Source: JBBRUG01 sp038247995
Lineage (GTDB): Bacteria > Chloroflexota > Chloroflexia > Chloroflexales > Chloroflexaceae
Length of the DNA: 8,775 bases
NCBI GenBank assembly: GCA_038247995.1
Contig: JBBRUG010000261.1
Location: 1-8,775 of the forward strand
Direction: 5' to 3'
The notes under the pieces were generated by a model that searched no databases, was not told where the DNA came from, and saw only the letters and a program-made list of their open reading frames with translations. Shown here one piece after another: positions 1 through 5,880 of the stretch (within the stretch, counting starts at the first letter, position 1; each line of letters opens with the position of its first letter). The position numbers and the translations under genes were made by a program.

Positions 1-3000
1 AGCGCATCACTGGTGAGCCTGCCGTCGGTTACGCTAATCCCGGCGCTCGCCGTCGTGATGCGCGTGGGCGCGCCAACGCCCGCTGTGGGCACAAACGGCC
101 CAAGCACGCGCACGCCTTCAGCGTTGATCACATGGTTCGGCGTGTCGGCTGTCATACTATCGACGGTAGCATCACCTACGCCGACCGTTACCGTGTAGGC
201 GCCGTTCGGCAGGCCGATCTCCCAGGTTCCGTACGTATCGGTGCCGTTGAAGGTGCCGCTTACATCGGGGGCCTGCATGTGCATCAGTGTATCGATGCGC
301 TGATTGGGATTGGCCGACTGATCTGCGGCGAGGCCGGTTGCCAGCACGTTGCGGTCACGACCGTTGCCCGGTGTATTCCCGCCGACCGACAGATTCAGGG
401 GCTGGCCGGTAGCCGGATCGATCCAGCCGTATTCCAGGCTCAGTTCGGTCGGACCGCTGTTCACCGTATCGGCGGCGCTGCGTGCGCCATAAGGCAGTCC
501 ATTGTCGCGTAGGTAGCCATTCGGCACCGGCGCGCCGGCGTTCTGAAAGTTTACCCGCACGGTTAGCGCGTCGGGTGTCGGCGTAATGGGTGTGGCGGTT
601 GGCGTTTCGACCGTGGCCGTCGGCGTTGCCGGCGTAGCTGTCGCGGTCTCCGTCGTCGCCGTCGGAACTTCCGAGGTGGCTGTCGGCGTTGCCGTAGCGG
701 GCGGCGCAACCGGCTCGACCGCGAAGTTCGCAAAGCGGAAGGGGATGCTCTGATCCGCCGCAGCGTTGCGGTGGGTGGTAAAGATACCCGCGTAGCTCAG
801 CGCCCCGGTGGCCGCATTCGCATCGTGATCCACCCCGGTGAAGAAGGCCGCCGGTAGCGTCATCGTCGTGGCGCCGATCGGCAGATTCGGGCTACCGGGC
901 ACCGTCGAGACCAACGTCGCAACTGCGCCATCGTTGATCTGGTAGAAGCCGGTGGCCGTGCCGGTCGTCGGGTTCACCTCCAGAATCAGCGTGATCGTCT
1001 GGTTCTGCGGGTTCGTAATGGCATTGTCGGCGGTGTTCATCTCCGGCAACTGCGCTGCATTCGTCGTCGCGCTGCCGTAGTTCTCCACCACCATTTGCAC
1101 TTTTGCGCCGGTGGTAGTCGTCTTTGCGACAACCAGTTTGATGTAATTATTCTCGTTCAGGCCGAACCAGACGCCCGCTTGCTGTGAGCTATTGCCGCTG
1201 CTGGCGTTGAACGTCGGGTTGATAATTGTCGTGCTGATGCGCAGCGTACCATCTACATCCACGCCCACACCCAACGCGTTCAGTTGCGAGTTCGTATTGG
1301 CGCTCTGGGCCGGGTCGCGGAACTGAATGCCCTTGCTGCTTGTAACAATCAGTTCGCCATTGACAATCGCCAATCGCGCCGGCTCGTAGCCCGGCACGTC
1401 GGCGTTGGTCACCGGCGCATCAGCCGCCAGGCGCGCCGACGGCGGATCGACCATGGTGAAGCCGATGCTGCCGCCACTGCCCGCCGCCAAGCCGCCTTCC
1501 GTACCATCAAATGTCAGCGCGAAGGGCAAACCAACCCCAACCTCGGCGCAGGGCAGCGTCGAAATGGGGCTACAGCCGGTCGGCGTCGGGGTGTTCGTTG
1601 CCGTCGCCGTCGCTGTCTCAGTCGGCGTGGCTGTTTCGGTCGCCGTCACTGTCGGCGTCTCAGTCGATTCTGGGGTATTTATCGGCGTGTTTATCGCCGT
1701 CGGTGTGTTCGTCTCAGTCGCGTCGGGAAGATTGGTTGCCGTCTCAGTCGGTGTGTTCGTTGCCGTCGGTTTCACCGTCTCAGTCGGTGTATTCGTTGCC
1801 GTCGGTGTGTTCGTTACCGTCGCTGTCTCAGTCGGCGTATTCGTCGGCGTATTGGTTTCGGTCGGCGTCTCAAGCGTAGCCGTGGGTTCCGGCGTATTCG
1901 TTGCCGTCGGCTCGGCCACAAACGGATCAATCGTGATGTAGTTGATCTTCGTGTTGAACCCACCCGCCGCGCTGACGTTCAGCCAGCCATCGCTGACGGT
2001 GACAACGAGCGTAGCGGTCGTCGAGCGCGTCGCTGTCCCAGCCGTACCTGTAGGTACGAAACCAGCAATCGCCACTGTGTCTTCAATCGTGATCCGATGG
2101 TTGGGCGTGTCGCTGGGATTGCCATCAACGCTCGGATCGCCAACGCCCACCTCAACGGCATATTGACCGTTGGGGAGCGCAACTTGCCATGCACCCTCAG
2201 CTTTGATGCCGGTGAAGGCACCGGGGATGCTATTCGCCTGCATGTGCAGGAGCGTATCAAGGCGCTGATCGCTCACGAGGTTGCGGTCGCGCCCGTTCCC
2301 CACCAGGTTCAGCGGCGCGCCGCCCGGCGTCGTCCAGCCGAAGCCGCGCACGTTCGCATACGGCAGACCGTAGTCACGGGTGTAGCCGCTCACCGCCGGC
2401 GAGGCCTGATCCTGGAAGTTAAAGGCGAGGCCATTTGCCGGATCAATATCAATCGGCACGGCAATGTCGGGCATGGCCTGTACCAACGCCGAATTGGCCG
2501 AAGCACCGCCGGCATTTGTGGCCGCCACGGCGTAGCTGTAAATCACGCCGTTCGCTGCCGTCTCGTCGATGTAGCTCGTACCGCTCACCGTGGTGAGGGG
2601 TGCACCAAAGCTCGTTTCATTCACGCCGCGCCGATAGATGCTATAACTCGTCGCACCACTCACGCTGTTCCAACTCAGGCTCACCTGAACGTTACCGGGC
2701 GTGGCGCTCAGGCCGGTGGGCGTTACTGGAGCAGAAACGACGTCAGTAACGGCAAAATCCTCAAAGGTGTATGTCAACGCCGGCGGATTAGCCGAGGTTA
2801 AACGGTTGCGATGAGTCGCAAAAATACCAGCAAAGCTCAAATTGCTGGTAGTGCTATCGAGATCATGATCAACACCGACGACAAACGCTGCCGGTATCGG
2901 TGCGGGGTTAGTAAGCGTCTGCCCCGACGCAGTGAGTAACTGCTCCGGGCCGCCATTGACCGAATACAGGGCGGTGACGGTTGGATCAGGCGTTGCTGCT

Positions 3001-3746
3001 CCATTCACGAGGAGAATCAGCCTAACGCTCTGACCACCCCGATTCACCCCTGCCGTCTCGATCTGGTTTGGCGTCACTGCGGTGTTGCCAATCAGGCTGG
3101 TGCCGGTGGTGCCGCCGCCATTGATTTCGCGAGCCAGTTGGACTTTATAGTTTGTGCCCGTATTCGTCGAAGCCAACACCAGTTTGACATAGTTCTCTTC
3201 ATTGAGGCCAAACCAGATTCCGGCTTGTTCGGCAGCATTGCTTCCCGCCGGCAGGTTACTGATCGTCGTCTCAATGCGCAGCGTCCGCGTGGCGACATCA
3301 ACACCAACACCCAGAGCATTGTCCTGGGTGTTCGGGTTCGTCGTAAAGCTGCCGGTACGGAACTGAATGCCCCGGGTCGTCGTAAGGCTCAGATTGCCGT
3401 TGGCAACGGCGAGGTTCGCCGGCAGGTAGCCTATCGCCCCGGCGGCAACATTGCTCGGCGGGTCAACCAGCGTGAAGCCGGTGCTGTTCTGAGTCGCATC
3501 TGCGAGGCCGCCTTCGCTACCGTCAAAGGTGAGGTTGAAGGGCAAGCTCACGCCGATCTGATCGCACGGAAGCGGAGAGATCAGCCCACAGCCACTGATT
3601 TGCGCCGCCGGGGCTGCCGCCGCCTGGGGTACGGCTGCCGGGACGAAGCTGTTGAACAGCATCACCAGCAGCAATACAAGCCGCAAGCCATTAATACCCC
3701 GCCGCGAAAACCCACCCATCCGACCGTTACGAGAAATACCGAGCAT
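1..3746 (-). CDS. Secreted modular protein with lectin-like, Fn3 and malectin-like domains (C-terminus beyond left edge)
   Basis: The minus strand is open without a stop from the ATG at 3746 to position 1, giving 1248 codons. The N-terminus is an export signal: basic start with RR at residues 15-16, hydrophobic core LRLVLLLVMLF (21-31), then an Ala/Pro-rich cleavage region to about residue 49. In order follow a concanavalin-A/laminin-G-like domain (53-335, with QAGIWFGLNEENYVKLV and GVDHD), a fibronectin type III domain (338-427, with LSWNSVSGATSYSIYRR), a malectin-like carbohydrate-binding domain (430-608, with NGRDRN, DQRLDTLLHMQ and LPNGQYAVEVGVGD), a Thr-Pro-rich linker (612-723), a second lectin-like domain (725-1012), a second short linker (1014-1060) and a second malectin-like domain (1061 to the edge). 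The only cysteines are two C-x7-C pairs (53/61 and 725/733), one opening each lectin-like domain, so possible disulfides. The ATG at 3746 has AGGAG seven bases upstream. Domain names rest on visual motif recognition. A surface adhesin or polysaccharide-binding role is inference; no catalytic domain is visible in this part. Confidence 0.88.
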   Translation of the reverse strand, partial: MLGISRNGRMGGFSRRGINGLRLVLLLVMLFNSFVPAAVPQAAAAPAAQISGCGLISPLPCDQIGVSLPFNLTFDGSEGGLADATQNSTGFTLVDPPSNVAAGAIGYLPANLAVANGNLSLTTTRGIQFRTGSFTTNPNTQDNALGVGVDVATRTLRIETTISNLPAGSNAAEQAGIWFGLNEENYVKLVLASTNTGTNYKVQLAREINGGGTTGTSLIGNTAVTPNQIETAGVNRGGQSVRLILLVNGAATPDPTVTALYSVNGGPEQLLTASGQTLTNPAPIPAAFVVGVDHDLDSTTSNLSFAGIFATHRNRLTSANPPALTYTFEDFAVTDVVSAPVTPTGLSATPGNVQVSLSWNSVSGATSYSIYRRGVNETSFGAPLTTVSGTSYIDETAANGVIYSYAVAATNAGGASANSALVQAMPDIAVPIDIDPANGLAFNFQDQASPAVSGYTRDYGLPYANVRGFGWTTPGGAPLNLVGNGRDRNLVSDQRLDTLLHMQANSIPGAFTGIKAEGAWQVALPNGQYAVEVGVGDPSVDGNPSDTPNHRITIEDTVAIAGFVPTGTAGTATRSTTATLVVTVSDGWLNVSAAGGFNTKINYITIDPFVAEPTATNTPEPTATLETPTETNTPTNTPTETATVTNTPTATNTPTETVKPTATNTPTETATNLPDATETNTPTAINTPINTPESTETPTVTATETATPTETATATATNTPTPTGCSPISTLPCAEVGVGLPFALTFDGTEGGLAAGSGGSIGFTMVDPPSARLAADAPVTNADVPGYEPARLAIVNGELIVTSSKGIQFRDPAQSANTNSQLNALGVGVDVDGTLRISTTIINPTFNASSGNSSQQAGVWFGLNENNYIKLVVAKTTTTGAKVQMVVENYGSATTNAAQLPEMNTADNAITNPQNQTITLILEVNPTTGTATGFYQINDGAVATLVSTVPGSPNLPIGATTMTLPAAFFTGVDHDANAATGALSYAGIFTTHRNAAADQSIPFRFANFAVEPVAPPATATPTATSEVPTATTETATATPATPTATVETPTATPITPTPDALTVRVNFQNAGAPVPNGYLRDNGLPYGARSAADTVNSGPTELSLEYGWIDPATGQPLNLSVGGNTPGNGRDRNVLATGLAADQSANPNQRIDTLMHMQAPDVSGTFNGTDTYGTWEIGLPNGAYTVTVGVGDATVDSMTADTPNHVINAEGVRVLGPFVPTAGVGAPTRITTASAGISVTDGRLTSDA
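567..707 (-). repeat. Second, shorter Thr-Pro-rich linker
   Basis: Residues 1014-1060 of the secreted protein read as TATPTATSEVPTATTETAT-like sequence ending in TPITPTPDA. The linker sits directly between the second lectin-like domain and the second malectin-like domain and is about half as long as the main linker. Confidence 0.75.
1578..1913 (-). repeat. Thr-Pro/Thr-Glu-Thr linker encoded by degenerate short tandem repeats
   Basis: About 112 residues (612-723 of the secreted protein) are almost wholly T, P, E, A, N and V in phrases such as TATNTPTETATPT. The DNA is a degenerate array built on CCGACTGAGACGGCGACG and AACACACCGACGGCAACG type units. Such linkers are typical of exported multidomain proteins, where they act as extended, often O-glycosylated spacers (family knowledge). 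The array occupies the place that the Fn3 domain has in the first half of the protein. Confidence 0.85.
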
Positions 3747-3753
3747 ACCAGGG

Positions 3754-3758
3754 CTCCT
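3754..3758 (-). promoter_or_regulatory. Ribosome binding site of the secreted-protein gene
   Basis: On the minus strand AGGAG ends seven bases before the ATG at 3746. This decides the start. An in-frame ATG 21 codons further upstream (3809) has no purine-rich site before it and would put extra residues ahead of the signal peptide. Confidence 0.75.
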
Positions 3759-3918
3759 GAGACGATGGCTAATGCTGCGCACAGCAAAGCACGCAGCACC
3801 GCCATACATGAGACGACAGCGCTAACAATGAAACGATTGAGTTTGTGGCGAGACTATCGAGGGGTAAACTGGATCACTCTTCAGGGGAATCACACTAGCG
3901 CAAACGCAAGCAACAGAA

Positions 3919-3967
3919 AGCCCGAAGCCTACCGGGCGGTAGGCGAGACAAAGCCCGTCTCGGGGCT
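3919..3967 (-). ncRNA. Candidate structured leader RNA: three-way junction of perfect inverted repeats
   Basis: Three nested perfect inverted repeats fit in 49 bases. The outer stem is AGCCC (3919-3923) with GGGCT (3963-3967). Inside are GCCTACC (3927-3933) with GGTAGGC (3938-3944) around a 4-base loop, and CGAGAC (3944-3949) with GTCTCG (3957-3962) around a 7-base loop; position 3944 can serve only one of the two. The loops contain GGGC (3934-3937) and GCCC (3953-3956), which are complementary and could kiss. In the minus-strand transcript this would lie about 170-220 bases before the secreted-protein start. I do not recognise a known riboswitch class. It could instead be a DNA operator. Strand and function are inference. 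Confidence 0.4.
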
Positions 3968-4106
3968 ACGCAGGCGAACCCTCAAAGAAGTTCTACCTAA
4001 TCGTATATCTGTGTTATCGAGTTAGCTATTGTGGTGAATTGTGATCTGCCCTCCCCAATCCTTCAAGGCAACTATAACACGGTGAAATCCTGCGCAAATT
4101 ACAAAT

Positions 4107-4135
4107 ATTTCATTTTGAACCTGGAAGTAGGTCAA
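4107..4135 (-). promoter_or_regulatory. Candidate promoter for the secreted-protein gene
   Basis: On the minus strand TTGACC (4135-4130) is followed after 17 bases by TGAAAT (4112-4107). The -35 matches five of six consensus bases and the -10 four of six. Transcription would start near 4100, giving a leader of about 350 bases that includes the inverted-repeat cluster at 3919-3967. Other weak -10-like sites exist closer to the gene. Confidence 0.3.
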
Positions 4136-4190
4136 ATAGATAACATTTTTGAAGTAATGAGATCTGGGAGATGTGAATACAATGCACAAG

Positions 4191-4196
4191 TATAAT
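4191..4196 (+). promoter_or_regulatory. Candidate -10 box for the ammonia-lyase gene
   Basis: A perfect TATAAT lies 43 bases before the ATG at 4240, in AT-rich DNA. No good -35 is present at 16-18 bases spacing and there is no extended TG motif, so activity may need an activator, or another promoter may be used (TTGAAC at 4115-4120 is a possible -35 with a weak -10 near 4138). Confidence 0.4.
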
Positions 4197-4228
4197 CCTA
4201 CGCAATGTCCGAATAGCGCATTCTGATC

Positions 4229-4232
4229 AGGA
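4229..4232 (+). promoter_or_regulatory. Weak ribosome binding site of the ammonia-lyase gene
   Basis: AGGA seven bases before the ATG at 4240 supports that start. It is clearly weaker than the site before the TPR gene. Confidence 0.5.
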
Positions 4233-4239
4233 ATACCCT

Positions 4240-5211
4240 ATGTCTACGATCAAGCCCACAGCCATCCTGGCCGCTCGCCGTCGCATCGCCGGCATTGTAC
4301 AGCCGACACCGCTGGAGCTCAGCTATCCGCTTTCAAGCCAGCTTGGCACACCAACCTACCTGAAGCTGGAATGTGCCCAGGTGACGGGCAGTTTTAAGCT
4401 GCGTGGCGCCGTCAACGCGCTGCGCCGGGTCGATCCCAACACCTCTGTAATCGCCTGTTCCGCCGGCAACCACGCTTTGGGCATCGCGCACGCTGCCGCC
4501 GAACTCGGTGCCGCAGTTACGCTCGTTGTCCCCGCCGATGCCTCGCCGGCCAAAATCGCCGCGTTGCAACGCTACCCGGTACGGCTGATTCTCCACGGCC
4601 AGGGCTACGATGCCGCCGAAGCCGAGGCGTTGCGCCTGGCGCGTAGCGAGGGTTACAGCTTCATCTCGCCCTACAACCATCCCGATGTGATCGCCGGGCA
4701 GGGTACGCTTGGCATAGAAATGCTCGAACAACTGCCCGAGCACGCCGCACCCCCAGTGATCATCGTCGGCGTCGGCGGTGGTGGCCTGATTAGCGGGATT
4801 GCGCTTTGGGCCAAAGCGCTCGACCCACGCATCCGCATCATCGGCGTGCAGGCTGCCCAATCGGCCGCAATGCACGCCGCGCTCGCCGCCGGAATGATCG
4901 TGCCTGCCCCCGACAAACCAACCCTCGCCGACGGCCTTGCGGGCAACCTGGAACCAGGCAGCATCACCTTCCCGATCGTGCAGCAGCACGTCGACCGGAT
5001 GCTTACCGTCAGCGAAGCGCAGATTGCGGCGGCCCTCCGCTGGGTCTTTCACGAACATCATCTCGTGGTAGAGGGCGCGGCAGCCGTGGTGATCGCCGCG
5101 TTGCTTAACGGGTTGGTGGAAGATAGTGTGGATCGGCCCGTCATCGCGCTACTCTGCGGGCGTAATATTAGCGGAACGACATTGCAGCAAGTGCTGGCTG
5201 AAGAGCGGTAA
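4240..5211 (+). CDS. Threonine/serine ammonia-lyase (PLP-dependent, no ACT domain)
   Basis: This 323-residue enzyme belongs to the fold-type II PLP family. Members of the threonine/serine dehydratase group remove water and ammonia from L-threonine (giving 2-oxobutanoate) or L-serine (giving pyruvate) in the cytoplasm. The PLP lysine is K53 in TGSFKLRGA. The substrate loop is SAGNHALG (74-81), the phosphate-binding glycine loop is GVGGGGL (177-183), VEGAAA follows at 277-282 and CGRNIS at 306-311. The length matches the catalytic domain alone; there is no C-terminal ACT domain, so isoleucine feedback of the biosynthetic type is not expected. Cys306 stands where classical threonine deaminases usually have serine next to the pyridine nitrogen, and serine dehydratases have cysteine. 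Substrate preference is therefore open: threonine, serine or another hydroxy amino acid. It stands alone, with 493 bp upstream and 669 bp downstream, in no visible operon. Confidence 0.9.
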   Translation: MSTIKPTAILAARRRIAGIVQPTPLELSYPLSSQLGTPTYLKLECAQVTGSFKLRGAVNALRRVDPNTSVIACSAGNHALGIAHAAAELGAAVTLVVPADASPAKIAALQRYPVRLILHGQGYDAAEAEALRLARSEGYSFISPYNHPDVIAGQGTLGIEMLEQLPEHAAPPVIIVGVGGGGLISGIALWAKALDPRIRIIGVQAAQSAAMHAALAAGMIVPAPDKPTLADGLAGNLEPGSITFPIVQQHVDRMLTVSEAQIAAALRWVFHEHHLVVEGAAAVVIAALLNGLVEDSVDRPVIALLCGRNISGTTLQQVLAEER

Positions 5212-5213
5212 AA

Positions 5214-5237
5214 CGGCAAAGCGGGAAAGCGGCAAAG
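5214..5237. repeat. Three tandem 8-bp repeats just after the ammonia-lyase stop
   Basis: CGGCAAAG, CGGGAAAG and CGGCAAAG follow each other without gaps, starting two bases after the stop codon. The middle copy differs by one base. The last two bases overlap the start of the hairpin at 5236. Confidence 0.7.
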
Positions 5238-5279
5238 TGCAGCGTACGCATATCATCAGTTGCCTATCGTAGCTGCACT
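5236..5279 (+). terminator. Hairpin downstream of the ammonia-lyase, possible terminator without U tract
   Basis: AGTGCAGC (5236-5243) pairs with GCTGCACT (5272-5279). After one bulged G the stem continues with TACG (5245-5248) against CGTA (5268-5271), giving 12 base pairs and a 19-base loop. It begins 25 bases after the stop codon, where a transcript end is expected. There is no run of T after it, so it is not a standard intrinsic terminator. It may protect a 3' end, or terminate weakly. Confidence 0.4.
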
Positions 5280-5293
5280 GCTCCTGACCCACT

Positions 5294-5506
5294 TCATTTA
5301 CGCCTCAACTGCGACAACTGATCGCGCAGATAACGCAGCGGCATCAGCACACCGCACGCAGTAACGACTGAACGATCAGCGCCGTAATTCACATCAGCGT
5401 GCAGAATTATCAACCACTAGGCGGGCGGGCTACGCTGACCCAACGCCTCAACCACGCTGAACAGATCGCCAGGCTCGGCAATCTGGCCTTCCATAAGCGT
5501 TGTTCA
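5294..5506 (-). pseudogene. Possible decayed C-terminal coding relic, unidentified
   Basis: One minus-strand frame gives protein-like sequence across internal stops. From 5494 it reads MEGQIAEPGDLFSVVEALG and on to a TAG at 5419-5417. The same frame then continues as LHADVNYGADRSVVTACGVL and MPLRYLRDQLSQLRRK to a TGA at 5296-5294. Upstream in the same frame is another stop at 5506-5504. Amino-acid composition and codon use look genuine, and the frame is kept through the stops, which suggests a dead gene end. I do not recognise the family. There is no ribosome site before the ATG at 5494. It may be chance. Confidence 0.25.
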
Positions 5507-5567
5507 CACGCCCAACCGTAACACCCTCGTAATAGCAATCAGGTAAGCTGCAAACGAAATCGGCACA

Positions 5568-5594
5568 AATCTGCGCAATCTACCTAATCTACCG
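5568..5594. repeat. Three tandem 9-bp repeats (AATCT-type)
   Basis: AATCTGCGC, AATCTACCT and AATCTACCG are in tandem, followed by a partial ATT. They share the AATCT core with a fixed 9-bp period. This is a short degenerate intergenic repeat of unknown role. Confidence 0.55.
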
Positions 5595-5622
5595 ATTCCT
5601 TGCGCGTGCCTTTGAAACCTGG

Positions 5623-5651
5623 TTGCCCCCCATATGCATCCATGCTACAAT
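5623..5651 (+). promoter_or_regulatory. Upstream promoter candidate for the TPR gene (extended -10)
   Basis: TTGCCC (5623-5628), a 17-base spacer and TACAAT (5646-5651) preceded by TGC give an extended -10 sigma70-like promoter. Transcription would start near 5658, about 220 bases before the TPR start codon. Confidence 0.45.
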
Positions 5652-5718
5652 TCTTGCATCAGTAAACCGTTTTCCCCCATTCGACACGATAAATACTGCA
5701 AAAAGGCCGTATTCCATC

Positions 5719-5748
5719 TTGACACCCTACCTATAATAACTCTATACT
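5719..5748 (+). promoter_or_regulatory. Main promoter candidate for the TPR gene
   Basis: A perfect TTGACA (5719-5724) is followed after 18 bases by TATACT (5743-5748), five of six consensus bases. Transcription would start near 5756 and leave a leader of about 125 bases containing the hairpins at 5771-5789 and 5800-5826. A TATAAT at 5732-5737 lies inside the spacer but lacks a partner -35. Confidence 0.6.
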
Positions 5749-5770
5749 TGACGCATTATGTAGGGCTACT

Positions 5771-5789
5771 ACGCGCTTACAAAACGCGT
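5771..5789 (+). promoter_or_regulatory. First leader hairpin before the TPR gene
   Basis: ACGCG (5771-5775) and CGCGT (5785-5789) form a perfect 5-bp stem with a 9-base loop, about 15 bases downstream of the predicted transcription start. The stem is short and its role unknown. Confidence 0.3.
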
Positions 5790-5799
5790 TCACCTCAAG

Positions 5800-5826
5800 A
5801 CGTCGACATCACCTCGCTGTCGACGT
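5800..5826 (+). promoter_or_regulatory. Second leader hairpin or palindromic operator before the TPR gene
   Basis: ACGTCGACA (5800-5808) and TGTCGACGT (5818-5826) are perfect 9-bp inverted repeats around a 9-base centre. It lies 54 bases before the TPR start codon. It could be an RNA hairpin in the leader or, equally, a binding site for a dimeric regulator: the half-sites are centred 18 bp apart, almost two helical turns. Confidence 0.45.
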
Positions 5827-5867
5827 TACGCCCAGCGTTTGACCCAACCGCACGTTGAAGGGAGAGC

Positions 5868-5873
5868 AGGAGG
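5868..5873 (+). promoter_or_regulatory. Strong ribosome binding site of the TPR gene
   Basis: AGGAGG lies seven bases before the ATG at 5881. A second in-frame ATG at codon 4 (5890) would be 16 bases away, so the first ATG is preferred. Confidence 0.8.
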
Positions 5874-5880
5874 AGCCAGG

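Larger units (their letters stand above)
3747..4239. other. Divergent intergenic region
   Basis: This 493-bp gap lies between the start codons of the minus-strand secreted protein and the plus-strand ammonia-lyase, so it must hold both promoters and both leaders. The half nearer the secreted protein (3747-3970) is GC-rich and holds the inverted-repeat cluster at 3919-3967. The other half (about 4070-4200) is AT-rich, as expected of promoter DNA. I see no convincing gene here; plus-strand frames open across part of it are continuations of frames antisense to the secreted-protein gene. Confidence 0.7.
5212..5880. other. Long intergenic region between the ammonia-lyase and the TPR gene
   Basis: This 669-bp stretch has no convincing intact gene. 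From left to right it holds the 8-bp triple repeat (5214-5237), a hairpin (5236-5279), a possible minus-strand coding relic (5294-5506), a 9-bp triple repeat (5568-5594), two plus-strand promoter candidates (5623-5651 and 5719-5748) and a leader with two hairpins (5771-5826). A 74-codon plus-strand frame at 5634-5858 overlaps the promoter and hairpins and has no ribosome site. Confidence 0.65.

Noticed and set aside
1578..1913. Noncoding satellite or CRISPR-like array
   Set aside because: The repeats are degenerate, without spacers, and keep a minus-strand frame that reads as a Thr-Pro linker in phase with domains on both sides.
1284..2801. Long plus-strand open frame of 505 codons
   Set aside because: It is very rich in Arg and Cys and lies exactly antisense to the secreted protein, whose signal peptide, domain motifs and ribosome site clearly fix the coding strand.
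3687..3708. Twin-arginine (Tat) export signal suggested by SRRGING
   Set aside because: The RR pair is present but the hydrophobic and basic residues of the SRRxFLK motif are missing, and the core is strongly hydrophobic like a Sec signal.
3744..3809. Upstream in-frame ATG at 3809 as the start of the secreted protein
   Set aside because: It has no Shine-Dalgarno sequence, and it would place about 21 extra residues before a normal signal peptide. The ATG at 3746 has AGGAG at ideal spacing.
3900..3980. Cyclic-di-GMP riboswitch in the leader of the surface-protein gene
   Set aside because: The conserved GGGCAAACC and GACGCAAAGCC segments of class I are absent on both strands, and the stem arrangement differs.
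3138..4025. Plus-strand open frame of 295 codons
   Set aside because: Most of it is antisense to the N-terminal half of the secreted protein; the rest runs into the intergenic region. It has no ribosome site or recognisable motif.
4333..5061. Minus-strand frame of 242 codons inside the ammonia-lyase
   Set aside because: It is antisense to a gene with all family motifs intact and is a by-product of GC-rich codon use.
5394..5438. Inverted repeat TCAGCGT / ACGCTGA
   Set aside because: Only 7 bp with a 31-base loop; a further ACGCTGA occurs nearby at 5453, so it is likely chance.
5634..5858. Plus-strand 74-codon frame
   Set aside because: It spans the promoter at 5719-5748 and the 9-bp inverted repeat, has no ribosome site and shows no protein-like composition.
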